Below, in pieces: positions 1-7,202 of a DNA stretch of 64,000 nucleotides. Where the stretch lies: positions 1 to 64,000 of the forward strand of contig JAGTXK010000227.1 of the NCBI GenBank assembly GCA_019096195.1, given 5' to 3'. The stretch is from Boletus sp. NGJ. Taxonomy: Eukaryota; Basidiomycota; Agaricomycetes; Boletales; Boletaceae. Both the position numbers and the translations under genes were made by a program. The notes beneath the pieces are model-generated. The model made no database searches. It saw nothing but the letters and a program-made list of their open reading frames with translations, and had not been told where the DNA came from. The first letter of the stretch is position 1. Each line of letters starts with the position of its first letter.

Positions 1-355
1 CACATGGCGCATGTGCGCGCTGTCTATAGTACGACACACCTATCAACTGAGCAGATGCTCTCATGGCGCATCGGCGTGTTTGTCGTATAAATGTGAAACA
101 TGTGTCTTGTTGTTGTTGCTTATTTCACACGCACATGCGCCATGCGCGCATGTGCGCGCTGTATAACTACACTCAACATATTCCTCGTTTTCATCTGTTC
201 ATCGTTTATGCCGCAGTCGTCGTTATCAACACTCGATTGTTCATGTTTTATTGCGATGTTGTTGTGGACGCGCACATGCGCCATTGGCGCATGTGCGTGG
301 TTTGCTATGTTGATGTTACCTGTACCCTATGGTAGCCCTTACCCAATTAGATTAG
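1..355. repeat. Subtelomeric repeat, distal copy
   Basis: This block closely resembles 7203-7590, sharing the stretch from the CTCAACATATTCCTC region through CCCTTACCCAATTAGATTAG. It contains palindromes: a perfect 12-bp inverted repeat with a 3-nt spacer at 271-297 (arm CGCACATGCGCC) and an imperfect relative at 130-156. Small frames through it look incidental. It is cut at the window edge on the left and joins a 5'-truncated element A copy on the right at about 356-360. I see no coding function. Confidence 0.75.
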
Positions 356-427
356 ATCTAAAATTTCCGCTGCGTCTATCTCCGCTCTCCCACGTTATAT
401 TAATGGTCCGTGCGCGACTCTTTCTTG

Positions 428-435
428 TATAAATA
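428..435 (+). promoter_or_regulatory. TATA box of element A end repeat (copy 1)
   Basis: TATAAATA lies 41 nt upstream of the ribozyme start. The same octamer recurs 42-43 nt upstream of the ribozyme in the other three A end repeats. Start sites about 30 nt downstream would place the RNA 5' end just before the ribozyme. That start is inferred. Confidence 0.6.
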
Positions 436-468
436 CAGGTAAGAGTTATGAAATACTTTTCTCTATTC

Positions 469-545
469 GCCAGAGGTCTGATGAGTCCCCGGACGAAATA
501 GGTGGCAATGGAAGCGGTCGCCCCATCGCCTATTACCTATCTGGC
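469..545 (+). ncRNA. Type I hammerhead ribozyme (element A, copy 1)
   Basis: The conserved core CTGATGA and GAAA flank stem II (GTCC/GGAC, loop CC). Stem I is open and formed by GCCAG/CTGGC plus AGGT/ACCT with a 2-nt bulge. Stem III starts with ATAGG/CCTAT and continues as ATGG/CCAT. A15.1-U16.1 and H17 (U, at 534) are in place, so cleavage is predicted between 534 and 535. Hammerheads of this kind are known in Penelope-like elements. Confidence 0.88.
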
Positions 546-600
546 ACCATCCCACTCCTATCCCCCTCGCACAGCTCGCTTCGCTCGCTGTGCTCGGCCC

Positions 601-612
601 CCCTAACCCTAA
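601..612 (+). repeat. Telomeric CCCTAA tract between element copies
   Basis: Two CCCTAA units sit between the 3' end of the first A copy and the start of the B copy. The C-rich strand is on the plus strand, as expected at a left chromosome end. Confidence 0.85.
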
Positions 613-1079
613 GTGCTAGCTACGGCTAGACACCGCACGGCGAAGGCGATCACGTGACTTGGCACGTGACCTGCTATTGGCGCACATCCCCTAGCCTAAC
701 ACTGCGTATCCTTGTGCGGCGTTAACCCACTGTAGTAATTCCTAACGCCACTGCCTTGACTGGTACGCGTTATGTGGCCACCCGGCCCTACTACTAGTGT
801 AGCGATCGTGGTCAATTTCCAATGTCACGTGACCAGTTAACTAACGAGCCGCGGGGGTTGCGGCTGACTAAGCGTTCACCGGGTATAACGCGGTCGGTTA
901 ATAGCCGACACGGCACACCAATGACACGTGATTGTGGGGTCTGAAAGCGACTGCGTGGGAGAAATTCCTTAGTATGGCGGTCATAAGTCCTGAAAAGGAA
1001 ATTTCATGAGCCAGTCTGCCCAGGACAATACAAAATCATGGTGAGGTGTACATAAGCCGGTTAGTATGTCCTAAGGTGG

Positions 1080-1134
1080 TGTGGGTTTAGGGGTGTGCGC
1101 CCCTACTGATGAGACCAAAAGGTCGAAACCCATG
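1080..1134 (+). ncRNA. Type III hammerhead ribozyme (element B)
   Basis: Stem III (1080-1086 with 1128-1134, 7 bp including wobbles) is the open stem. Stem I is a closed hairpin, TAGGGG/CCCCTA with loop TGTGCG (1088-1105). The core CTGATGA is at 1106-1112. Stem II is GACC/GGTC with loop AAAA (1113-1124), then GAAA at 1125-1128. A15.1 pairs with U16.1 (1086) and H17 is U (1087), so cleavage is predicted between 1087 and 1088. Every core position fits the consensus. The topology differs from the type I ribozymes of family A. Confidence 0.85.
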
Positions 1135-1286
1135 ATCGGGCCTTTAGTGTAGATAAGCACTAGGGTGGTAGCTAAGGCTATACACCGCCGGCGTTTGGTT
1201 AACGACCGGTAGACAATATCTCTAGTGTGACCCAAAAAGGTAATCCCTTGCCGAGGCAACAGCGTTATCGCCTTACCGCCGGTAAC

Positions 1287-1319
1287 GCCTCGCCTCGCCG
1301 CTTCGCGGCTCGGCTCGGC
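1287..1319 (+). other. 3'-terminal hairpin of element B
   Basis: The arms 1287-1301 and 1305-1319 pair as GCCGC/GCGGC at the apex, then two further GCC/GGC helices separated by symmetric TC/TC internal loops. CCCTAA begins two bases later. An identical hairpin sits at 1642-1674 in the B fragment, again directly before CCCTAA. Confidence 0.7.
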
Positions 1320-1320
1320 T

Positions 1321-1328
1321 CCCTAACC
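1321..1328 (+). repeat. Single telomeric unit between B and the next A copy
   Basis: CCCTAACC joins the end of B to an A copy that starts inside its end repeat. Only about one unit remains. Confidence 0.7.
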
Positions 1329-1606
1329 GGAAAGATCCGAGTGTCACCGGCAAGATCCGGCTTTAATCTCCGCTGCGTCTATCTCCGCTCTTCTCACGTT
1401 ATCACTGATGGTCCGTGCGCGTACTCTTTCCCTGTATAAATACAGGTAAGAATCAAGAAATTCTTTTCTACTATTCGCCAGAGGTCTGATGAGTCCCCGG
1501 ACGAAATAGGTGGTGTTGGAAGCGGAGGCTCCAACGCCTATTACCTATCTGGCCCCCCATCCTACACATATCCCCCTCGCTGCTCGCTTCGCTCGCAGCT
1601 CGGCCC
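1329..1606 (+). mobile_element. 5'-truncated copy of Penelope-like element A (copy 2)
   Basis: The sequence matches the A end repeat from GGAAAGATCCGAGTG to its 3' terminus. It is diverged from copies 3 and 4 and holds its own TATA box (1435-1442), hammerhead (1477-1553) and terminal hairpin (arms 1579-1583 and 1595-1599). It is followed by CCCTAA repeats. Confidence 0.8.
1477..1553 (+). ncRNA. Type I hammerhead ribozyme (element A, copy 2)
   Basis: The core, stem I and stem II match copy 1. The inner part of stem III is GTTGGA/TCCAAC, replacing ATGG/CCAT of copy 1 and TGAG/CTCA of copies 3 and 4. These paired changes keep the helix. Predicted cleavage is between 1542 and 1543. Confidence 0.88.
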
Positions 1607-1620
1607 CCCTAACCCTAACC
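1607..1620 (+). repeat. Telomeric CCCTAA tract
   Basis: Two and a third CCCTAA units lie between the end of A copy 2 and a 55-bp fragment of B. Confidence 0.85.
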
Positions 1621-1675
1621 TATCGCCTTACCGCCGGTAACGCCTCGCCTCGCCGCTTCGCGGCTCGGCTCGGCT
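1621..1675 (+). mobile_element. Terminal 55-bp microcopy of element B
   Basis: This fragment repeats 1266-1320 exactly or almost so, ends in the same terminal hairpin, and has CCCTAA repeats on both sides. It reads as an extreme 5' truncation: only the 3' hairpin end was added before telomere repeats resumed. Confidence 0.7.
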
Positions 1676-1689
1676 CCCTAACCCTAACC
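1676..1689 (+). repeat. Telomeric CCCTAA tract at the 5' end of the full-length A element
   Basis: Two CCCTAA units plus CC directly precede the GGTTAACTTAGG start of the first long end repeat. Confidence 0.85.
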
Positions 1690-2170
1690 GGTTAACTTAG
1701 GAACCTAACGGTGGCACACCCCCGGCAAGGGGTGAGAATAAATTACGTAAGTGGTCTAGACCGATCCCGGAGATAACCGAAAGAAAGCATCGGACCGATA
1801 CCCGACCGGCCCGACTCGGCTACTGCGCCACCCGGCTTCGGCAAATTTAATTACCGCGAGCCGTGAGAGAATTCTCACGCAGAAGCGCAACCGGAAAGAT
1901 CCGAGTGACAACCGGCAAGATCCGGTTTAATTTCCGCTGCGTCTATCTCCGCTATTCACACGTTTCACTGATGGTCCGTGCGCGGTACTCTCCCTATAAA
2001 TACAGCGTGAGTACCAAGAAATTCTTTTCACTATTCCGCCAGAGGTCTGATGAGTCCCCGGACGAAATAGGTGGTTGAGAGCTGGTCGCCCTCAGCCTAT
2101 TACCTATCTGGCCCCCCATCCCACACTATCCCCGCTCGCACTCTCGCTTCGCTCGAGTGCTCGCGCCCCC
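1690..2170 (+). repeat. 5' end repeat (pseudo-LTR) of element A
   Basis: It matches 6695-7170 almost base for base. From left to right it holds GGTTAACTTAGG, tandem GATCCG-containing motifs, a TATA box (1995-2002), the hammerhead (2038-2112) and the terminal hairpin (arms 2138-2143 and 2155-2160, loop 2144-2154). Confidence 0.85.
2038..2112 (+). ncRNA. Type I hammerhead ribozyme (element A, copy 3)
   Basis: The core and stems are as in the other A copies, with inner stem III TGAG/CTCA. Predicted cleavage between 2101 and 2102 would leave an RNA whose new 5' end lies 327 nt before the first in-frame ATG of the reverse transcriptase. Confidence 0.88.
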
Positions 2171-2428
2171 CTAACCATACTTGTGAGTACCTCTCCATCG
2201 CATCTTCGCCTCCACCAATGTCTCAGTCCGCCACGCAACGCCGCTGGTACCTCCACGGCCAATCTCCTCCGCGCCTCTGTCGCCCCTCCACCAGGCCCCT
2301 GTCTTCGGCGTCAGGACGCGTTTGAACGTGGTCCAGGAGGATCAAGGACCAGTACGTCGTCTCTGACGCGGCTCACCGCTCGTCACTCCGCTTTACAGGC
2401 GGCCAATTCGGTGGGCGAGGTGATCGCT

Positions 2429-5400
2429 ATGGTCCCCGCCCAGTTCCGCGCTGTCCTCCGCCCGCTCCTTGAGCAGATCGCCTCGCGGCTTACCCACAGC
2501 TCGAGGCGGCGCGGTCCCACCTTAGCCAAGTGGGAGGCCCACTCTCGCGGCCGGGACCTTCCCCACCCTGGTGCTCGCATCCAGGCGCCCTGCGGTCGTT
2601 CTGACCAAAGGCTGGGAGGACAGCGAGGAAGGGTCGCACCTTTCGGTCCACCCTCTGCTTCTGGTCACCTTGCGTACCAGAAGCAACTCCTTGCCGCTTA
2701 TGTGGATGCTAAGCGCAAGGAGGTCGCCGCCCTCGAGCGCGCCTCACAACCAGCGCAGCTGCTGGACATCGTCCACCCCGTCGTCCAAGAGCACTACAAG
2801 AGGCTCAAGGGAACTCTCCGTATCCCTGAAACGGTAGAGGATGCGGATGGTAACATTCACATCAGACGGTGGGTCCAGTCGACCATCCCGTTCACCATCT
2901 GTCGCCAGGTGCTACAGGACTGGGTCGTGTACGCTGACCGGATTAAGGCGATCATCGTATCGTCTACGGTAGCCGCGGAAGTGAAACGAGCCGCGAAGAA
3001 GCGTACTCAGGAGGCCGCTGACGTTGATATGCAGGATGCGACCGGTCCAACCGGACCGTCCATTCAATCGGCAGTGGACCGTGCAGTCAACGCGGCGGTC
3101 AAGCGGCTTACGCCGAAAGTCGGTGGTGTAAGTGTCTGTCGTTTCTGTACCGGTAAACAGACACTAACTGCTGTTGAAGCCACTTCGTCCCTCCGGCCCT
3201 GGTCCCCAGGGTCATCAACAGCATCCCCCCCGCAAAAGCGCGCACAAGTCAGCGCGTATTTCAACCGGAGGTCGTATCCCGCGTCGTCCTCAAGCAACGG
3301 GAAGAGGAGGGAAGAGCAACCGCGGAGGAGCGCCTCGATCTCAGGCGCAGGCCCGCACCCCCTCCGGCCCCTCATCGAAAGGCCAAGCACATGGGGCCAA
3401 GGGAAAGGCTGCTCGCAGAGGGTAGAGCGCTCATCCGGGAGCAAAAGAAGGAGCTTAGGAAAGGACTCCGTAGAAAATAGTGTAGATGACTTTATGGACA
3501 TTCCTACACTCAATGCGATTTGTGATTCGTGTTTGGACTCTTTAATGAGTGACTATGAGTACCCCAAGTACTGGACATTACCGGATGAGATTATAGACTT
3601 CGCCTCACCTTTGCAGGCCATAAGTTGCGTGATTCGACATATCCCTCTTAAGTTTGTAGAGGCTGGCCGATTCAAATCACGTATACATACAGGCCCAGGA
3701 GTTTCTATACCGCGGGAGTTAGAACTCGACCTTGGTATCGGTATGAAACATATGTTTCACCAACCGCGTCAGACGCAATTGATCACTGACGCGTATCTAG
3801 ACTTCGTAAGACGCTTTAGATGGAAGGTCAAATTTATATTAGAGGGAGAAACTAATACTACCTATGATCCCGATTACGATGTGTCTCCGCCCAGTAAGGC
3901 GGACCCACCCGTATTACCGTTTTATTGCGAACTCGCTCTCAAGCGAGGGCGTGCATACGTCCACAACGTCACTGCCAATGCCCCGCTTGATGGCCTTGTC
4001 GACGGCACATTCAAACCGCTCGGTCCCAAGGTAAACGAGTTACGCAAGTTCATGTTGGATCACGACTATGTGATCACTCCTACCGACAAGAACCTCGGCT
4101 TAGCGGTGTCAGAGCGGACCTGGATTATAGAAAATACCCTCGCATGTTTGTCAAACGAGCGCGAATACAAACGCCTCGACAACGCTGCTGCGAAACAGAT
4201 CCTCGATAAAAAATGTAACGAGATGATCTTACTCTCTCAGCGGTCGGACATATATTGCTGGAAATATGGTTCCATAGATGAATACTTAAAGCATCTTGTT
4301 ACCGCCCCTACGGCAGATCACCATATACCGCGCTTTTATGGAATCCCAAAGATCCATAAACAACCAGTCAAATTCAGGCCCATCCTACCCTGTCATAGCG
4401 CGATCCAGAATCCGGCCGCCAAATTCTGTAGTAAATTGCTCAAACCTCTAGTTGATGAGGCGCTAACTGTCATCCATGGCAGCAAAGATTTAGCGATAAA
4501 ATTGAGCCAGCTCCACCTGATTCCGGGTGCCAAATTCTACATCGTCACCGGCGATGTAGTTGCTTATTACCCCAACATTCCTTTGGAATTGTGCTTGGAT
4601 AGAGTCTTCGGCATGTTTGTCGAATGGGTCTACCAGAATGAAGGGGACGAAAATGAGCATTGGAACGGATTGTCGGTGCATAACTTTGTTATGTTCTTTA
4701 ACGACTGTTTACGGGTTGGTAACACGGAGCTGCTGACACAATTCAATGGGGAGATATTCCAACAACTAAACGGCCTAGCAATGGGCGTCGCAGACTCGCC
4801 AGACCTCGCTAATTTGTATGGCTGGTTCTGCGAAAAACGTGATGGAATTCTCAATCACCCAAGGATTGCCTATTACGGTAGGTATATCGACGATTGTCTC
4901 GGCATAGTGTACGCAAGTAGCCCTCAGGAAGCGCTTGCCATTATGACCGACAATGTAAAAATCGATCATTGTGTCATAACGTGGGACGTCGGCAATGCCC
5001 AGCCTTTCCTGGATATGCTGCTCTATAAGGATAATAGAGGTAAATTGCAGCATAGACCATACCAGAAGGCCAAGTCGCTCCACCAGAGAATTCCTTATGT
5101 CTCAGGTCACCCGATAGATGTCAAACGAGGTACATTCTACGGTGAAATGAGTCGTCTCGCCACGCTGAGTAGTACGTTCGAAAACTATCTCGATGCGCTA
5201 GATTGGTTGGTTTCCATCTATGTGATGCGTGGATATGACGAGGCGCTGTTGTTGTCTTGGAGACGCAATAAACTCCAGGAGCGATGGAACAATCGCTTAA
5301 CGACCAAATCCGATGTCGCAGCGGCAAGCGCGGCCCTGGTGCTCAAAACCGAGTACAACACAGCATGGGAGTTATTCTCCGTCACTAAACTAGGAGACAC

Positions 5401-5902
5401 GATCCTAGGATATATGCGATCTTGGCTGTATAAAGCCGAGCGTATGGAATTCAACATAGAATTCCCCCCGGAGCCAGTTGGCTATACGGATGACGTGGAC
5501 CGGAAGCCCCGGCTCTGTATAGAGTCTGTGCGTGCTGATGGTACACCGACTGAGGTCCCTGACCTCCGGCGTACGGATATCCTAGACCGTCGAGTAATCG
5601 TGTCGCGGAAACGCACCACGCAACTATTCGACCTAACAAATCTTTGGAAAAAGATCGTGTTGGAACGTTTAGCAGATAAGGGTACCGGTGAACTGGATTC
5701 CATCCATCCAGATGACCAACCAGGTCATGCCGGCCCGCCTGAACCCGCTCTACCAGCAAAATGGCGTCGTCTGCAATCAGGAAAAGTGATTGATCTAGAA
5801 GACGACGTCATCAATGTACAGCGGAGATCTGCTTCCCCGGTTTTTGCTGGGGACACTGCTGACCTAATGGCAGAAACACTCTTACGAGTCTCAAAGCCAT
5901 GA
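2429..5902 (+). CDS. Penelope-like reverse transcriptase, no GIY-YIG domain
   Basis: The frame is open from 2075, inside the ribozyme, but the first in-frame ATG is at 2429, giving about 1,157 residues. Upstream the frame has only a TTG start. An ATG at 2218 in another frame opens a 35-codon frame that may be an upstream ORF or a spliced leader exon. Reverse transcriptase landmarks in order: TDKNLGLAV near residue 552, IPKIHK with FRPI near 640-650, GDVVAYYPNIP near 709, GLAMGVADSPDLANL near 782, YIDD at 819-822 and a later FLD motif. These are the Penelope-type motifs rather than LINE or LTR ones. The C-terminal third after the palm and thumb has no GIY-YIG endonuclease pattern. This fits elements that prime at existing telomeric 3' ends. 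The protein would copy its own RNA onto the chromosome end. Confidence 0.9.
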   Translation: MVPAQFRAVLRPLLEQIASRLTHSSRRRGPTLAKWEAHSRGRDLPHPGARIQAPCGRSDQRLGGQRGRVAPFGPPSASGHLAYQKQLLAAYVDAKRKEVAALERASQPAQLLDIVHPVVQEHYKRLKGTLRIPETVEDADGNIHIRRWVQSTIPFTICRQVLQDWVVYADRIKAIIVSSTVAAEVKRAAKKRTQEAADVDMQDATGPTGPSIQSAVDRAVNAAVKRLTPKVGGVSVCRFCTGKQTLTAVEATSSLRPWSPGSSTASPPQKRAQVSAYFNRRSYPASSSSNGKRREEQPRRSASISGAGPHPLRPLIERPSTWGQGKGCSQRVERSSGSKRRSLGKDSVENSVDDFMDIPTLNAICDSCLDSLMSDYEYPKYWTLPDEIIDFASPLQAISCVIRHIPLKFVEAGRFKSRIHTGPGVSIPRELELDLGIGMKHMFHQPRQTQLITDAYLDFVRRFRWKVKFILEGETNTTYDPDYDVSPPSKADPPVLPFYCELALKRGRAYVHNVTANAPLDGLVDGTFKPLGPKVNELRKFMLDHDYVITPTDKNLGLAVSERTWIIENTLACLSNEREYKRLDNAAAKQILDKKCNEMILLSQRSDIYCWKYGSIDEYLKHLVTAPTADHHIPRFYGIPKIHKQPVKFRPILPCHSAIQNPAAKFCSKLLKPLVDEALTVIHGSKDLAIKLSQLHLIPGAKFYIVTGDVVAYYPNIPLELCLDRVFGMFVEWVYQNEGDENEHWNGLSVHNFVMFFNDCLRVGNTELLTQFNGEIFQQLNGLAMGVADSPDLANLYGWFCEKRDGILNHPRIAYYGRYIDDCLGIVYASSPQEALAIMTDNVKIDHCVITWDVGNAQPFLDMLLYKDNRGKLQHRPYQKAKSLHQRIPYVSGHPIDVKRGTFYGEMSRLATLSSTFENYLDALDWLVSIYVMRGYDEALLLSWRRNKLQERWNNRLTTKSDVAAASAALVLKTEYNTAWELFSVTKLGDTILGYMRSWLYKAERMEFNIEFPPEPVGYTDDVDRKPRLCIESVRADGTPTEVPDLRRTDILDRRVIVSRKRTTQLFDLTNLWKKIVLERLADKGTGELDSIHPDDQPGHAGPPEPALPAKWRRLQSGKVIDLEDDVINVQRRSASPVFAGDTADLMAETLLRVSKP

Positions 5903-6651
5903 TACAAGGTAGTATCACCCGAGAAGGGGCGATGATACCGAGGAGTCCCTCTACCGTAGGACCTCAACTCACAGCTGGGTCGCTTCGGCCACCTGGCGAG
6001 CCTGACCTGTAATGGGGAAGGTACCCGTCCGCTCCGGCGGCGGGCTAAGTTTGTGCGGGAGAACCGGTCCGTAAGCGGTAAGAAACTACCGCTGAGGTTG
6101 AGCCTCATTATCACCGATGCCATCGCGTACTCTGGTGAATAGGAAAACCGGAGAGACATTCTTGTCCGGCAGGTCGGCCTAGTAGAGAATGAAAGGGTTG
6201 TTTGAGAGCCTCAACGAAGCCTCTCCATACAGCGCCTGGCTGGAATCCTGGGCAACCAGGGGGTCCGAACAGTGCAATACTCAGTAGGAATCCAACGTCC
6301 ACCCTCGGGGGGATGACGGACGAAGAGTCCGGCCACAGACGGCGTGTAACGTATGTGCAAGCTTACGATAGCTTTAGACCTGAGTATACTCGAAACGCTT
6401 TGCAGTGTTTTATTCGTTTTAGTGACGTTAATCGTACCACCAGTATGGTAAGGTGGGAAGCACTCCCTCGAATCGAAAGTGCGAACGCAGGCAGTGCGAG
6501 ATCTTCGGCCCGACAGGTTCTAGATAGGACCGAAGACTGGCTCAATACTATGCCAGATCGCCTGAATAACCTTACCCTAACGTAAGGATCGGTGCTATAG
6601 CCTAGCCCATACGCGTAACTCATTGGGTCTTTAGGGACTAACCTAACTTTT
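5903..6651 (+). other. 3' region of element A, non-coding
   Basis: About 750 bp follow the stop codon. I see only short incidental frames. The last 60 bp contain degenerate CCTAAC motifs before the regular CCCTAA tract begins. No ribozyme core is visible here. Confidence 0.55.
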
Positions 6652-6694
6652 AACCCCTAACCCTAACGTGCTAACCCTAACCCTAACCCTAACC
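6652..6694 (+). repeat. Telomeric CCCTAA tract, longest in the window
   Basis: Roughly six CCCTAA units, with one interruption by GTG, separate the element A body from its downstream end repeat. Confidence 0.85.
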
Positions 6695-7170
6695 GGTTAA
6701 CTTAGGAACCTAACGGTGGCACACCCCCGGCAAGGGGTGAGAATAAATTACGTAAGTGGTCTAGACCGATCCCGGAGATAACCGAAAGAAGCATCGGACC
6801 GATACCCGACCGGCCCGACTCGGCTACTGCGCCACCCGGCTTCGGCAATTTAATTACCGCGAGCCGTGAGAGAATTCTCACGCAGAAGCGCAACCGGAAA
6901 GATCCGAGTGACAACCGGCAAGATCCGGTTTAATTTCCGCTGCGTCTATCTCCGCTATTCACACGTTTCACTGATGGTCCGTGCGCGGTACTCTCCCTAT
7001 AAATACAGCGTGAGTACCAAGAAATTCTTTTCACTATTCCGCCAGAGGTCTGATGAGTCCCCGGACGAAATAGGTGGTTGAGAGCTGGTCGCCCTCAGCC
7101 TATTACCTATCTGGCCCCCCATCCCACACTATCCCCGCTCGCACTCTCGCTTCGCTCGAGTGCTCGCTCC
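6695..7170 (+). repeat. Downstream end repeat (pseudo-LTR) of element A
   Basis: This is nearly identical to 1690-2170, including the TATA box (6998-7005), ribozyme and hairpin (arms 7141-7146 and 7158-7163). It is followed directly by CCCTAA repeats. It could be the remainder of an earlier, truncated A insertion onto which the full element was added. Confidence 0.8.
7041..7115 (+). ncRNA. Type I hammerhead ribozyme (element A, copy 4)
   Basis: It has the same sequence as copy 3. Predicted cleavage is between 7104 and 7105. Confidence 0.88.
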
Positions 7171-7171
7171 C

Positions 7172-7202
7172 CCCTAACCCTAACCCTAAACTAAACCCTA
7201 AC
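7172..7202 (+). repeat. Innermost telomere-like tract
   Basis: CCCTAACCCTAACCCTAAA then CTAAACCCTAAC forms a slightly degenerate tract. It is the boundary between the retroelement stack and the older subtelomeric repeat. Confidence 0.8.

Larger units (their letters stand above)
360..606 (+). mobile_element. 5'-truncated copy of Penelope-like element A (end repeat only)
   Basis: Homology to the A end repeat begins at about 360 and continues through the TATA box, hammerhead ribozyme and terminal hairpin to the CCCTAA junction. Upstream element sequence is absent, so this is a short 5'-truncated copy. The terminal hairpin arms are 569-575 and 587-593 around an 11-nt loop. Its orientation, with the 3' end against CCCTAA on the right, matches the other copies. 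Confidence 0.8.
613..1320 (+). mobile_element. Copy of a second Penelope-like element, family B (no coding frame)
   Basis: This 708-bp unit is bounded on both sides by CCCTAA. It shares no obvious similarity with family A in most of its length, but has the same logic: it holds a hammerhead ribozyme (1080-1134) and ends in a GC-rich hairpin (1287-1319) directly before CCCTAA. The last 60 bp recur at 1621-1675. I see no reverse transcriptase frame, so it is probably the 3' part of a 5'-truncated copy. Four CACGTG sites lie in its first 320 bp. Assignment to Penelope-like elements is by analogy with A. Confidence 0.6.
1690..6651 (+). mobile_element. Full-length Penelope-like element A (telomere-attached, endonuclease-deficient)
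   Basis: The unit has a 5' end repeat (1690-2170), one long reverse transcriptase frame and a 750-bp 3' region, followed by a degenerate to perfect CCCTAA tract. A second, nearly identical end repeat follows the tract at 6695-7170; I noticed only a couple of single-base length differences, which suggests recent addition. Placement in CCCTAA, lack of an endonuclease domain and the hammerheads match the Coprina group described from fungal telomeres. It looks whole. The exact 3' boundary is uncertain, because both the body and the end repeats end near CCCTAA-like sequence. Confidence 0.8.

Noticed and set aside
63-432. Frames of 90-110 codons in the subtelomeric repeat
   Set aside because: Cys/His/Arg-heavy translations of palindromic repeat DNA that are not kept in the second copy.
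1100-1180. Alternative type I fold of the B hammerhead using ACCC with GGGT at 1164-1167
   Set aside because: It needs a G at the cleavage position and weak stem I pairing; the type III fold at 1080-1134 satisfies all rules.
1863-2078. Small frames inside the A end repeats (also 6866-7081)
   Set aside because: They are identical because the repeats are, and run through the TATA box and ribozyme; not genes.
2075-2428. Long N-terminal extension of the reverse transcriptase from a TTG at 2075
   Set aside because: It starts inside the ribozyme without an ATG and would translate the end repeat; the first in-frame ATG is 2429.
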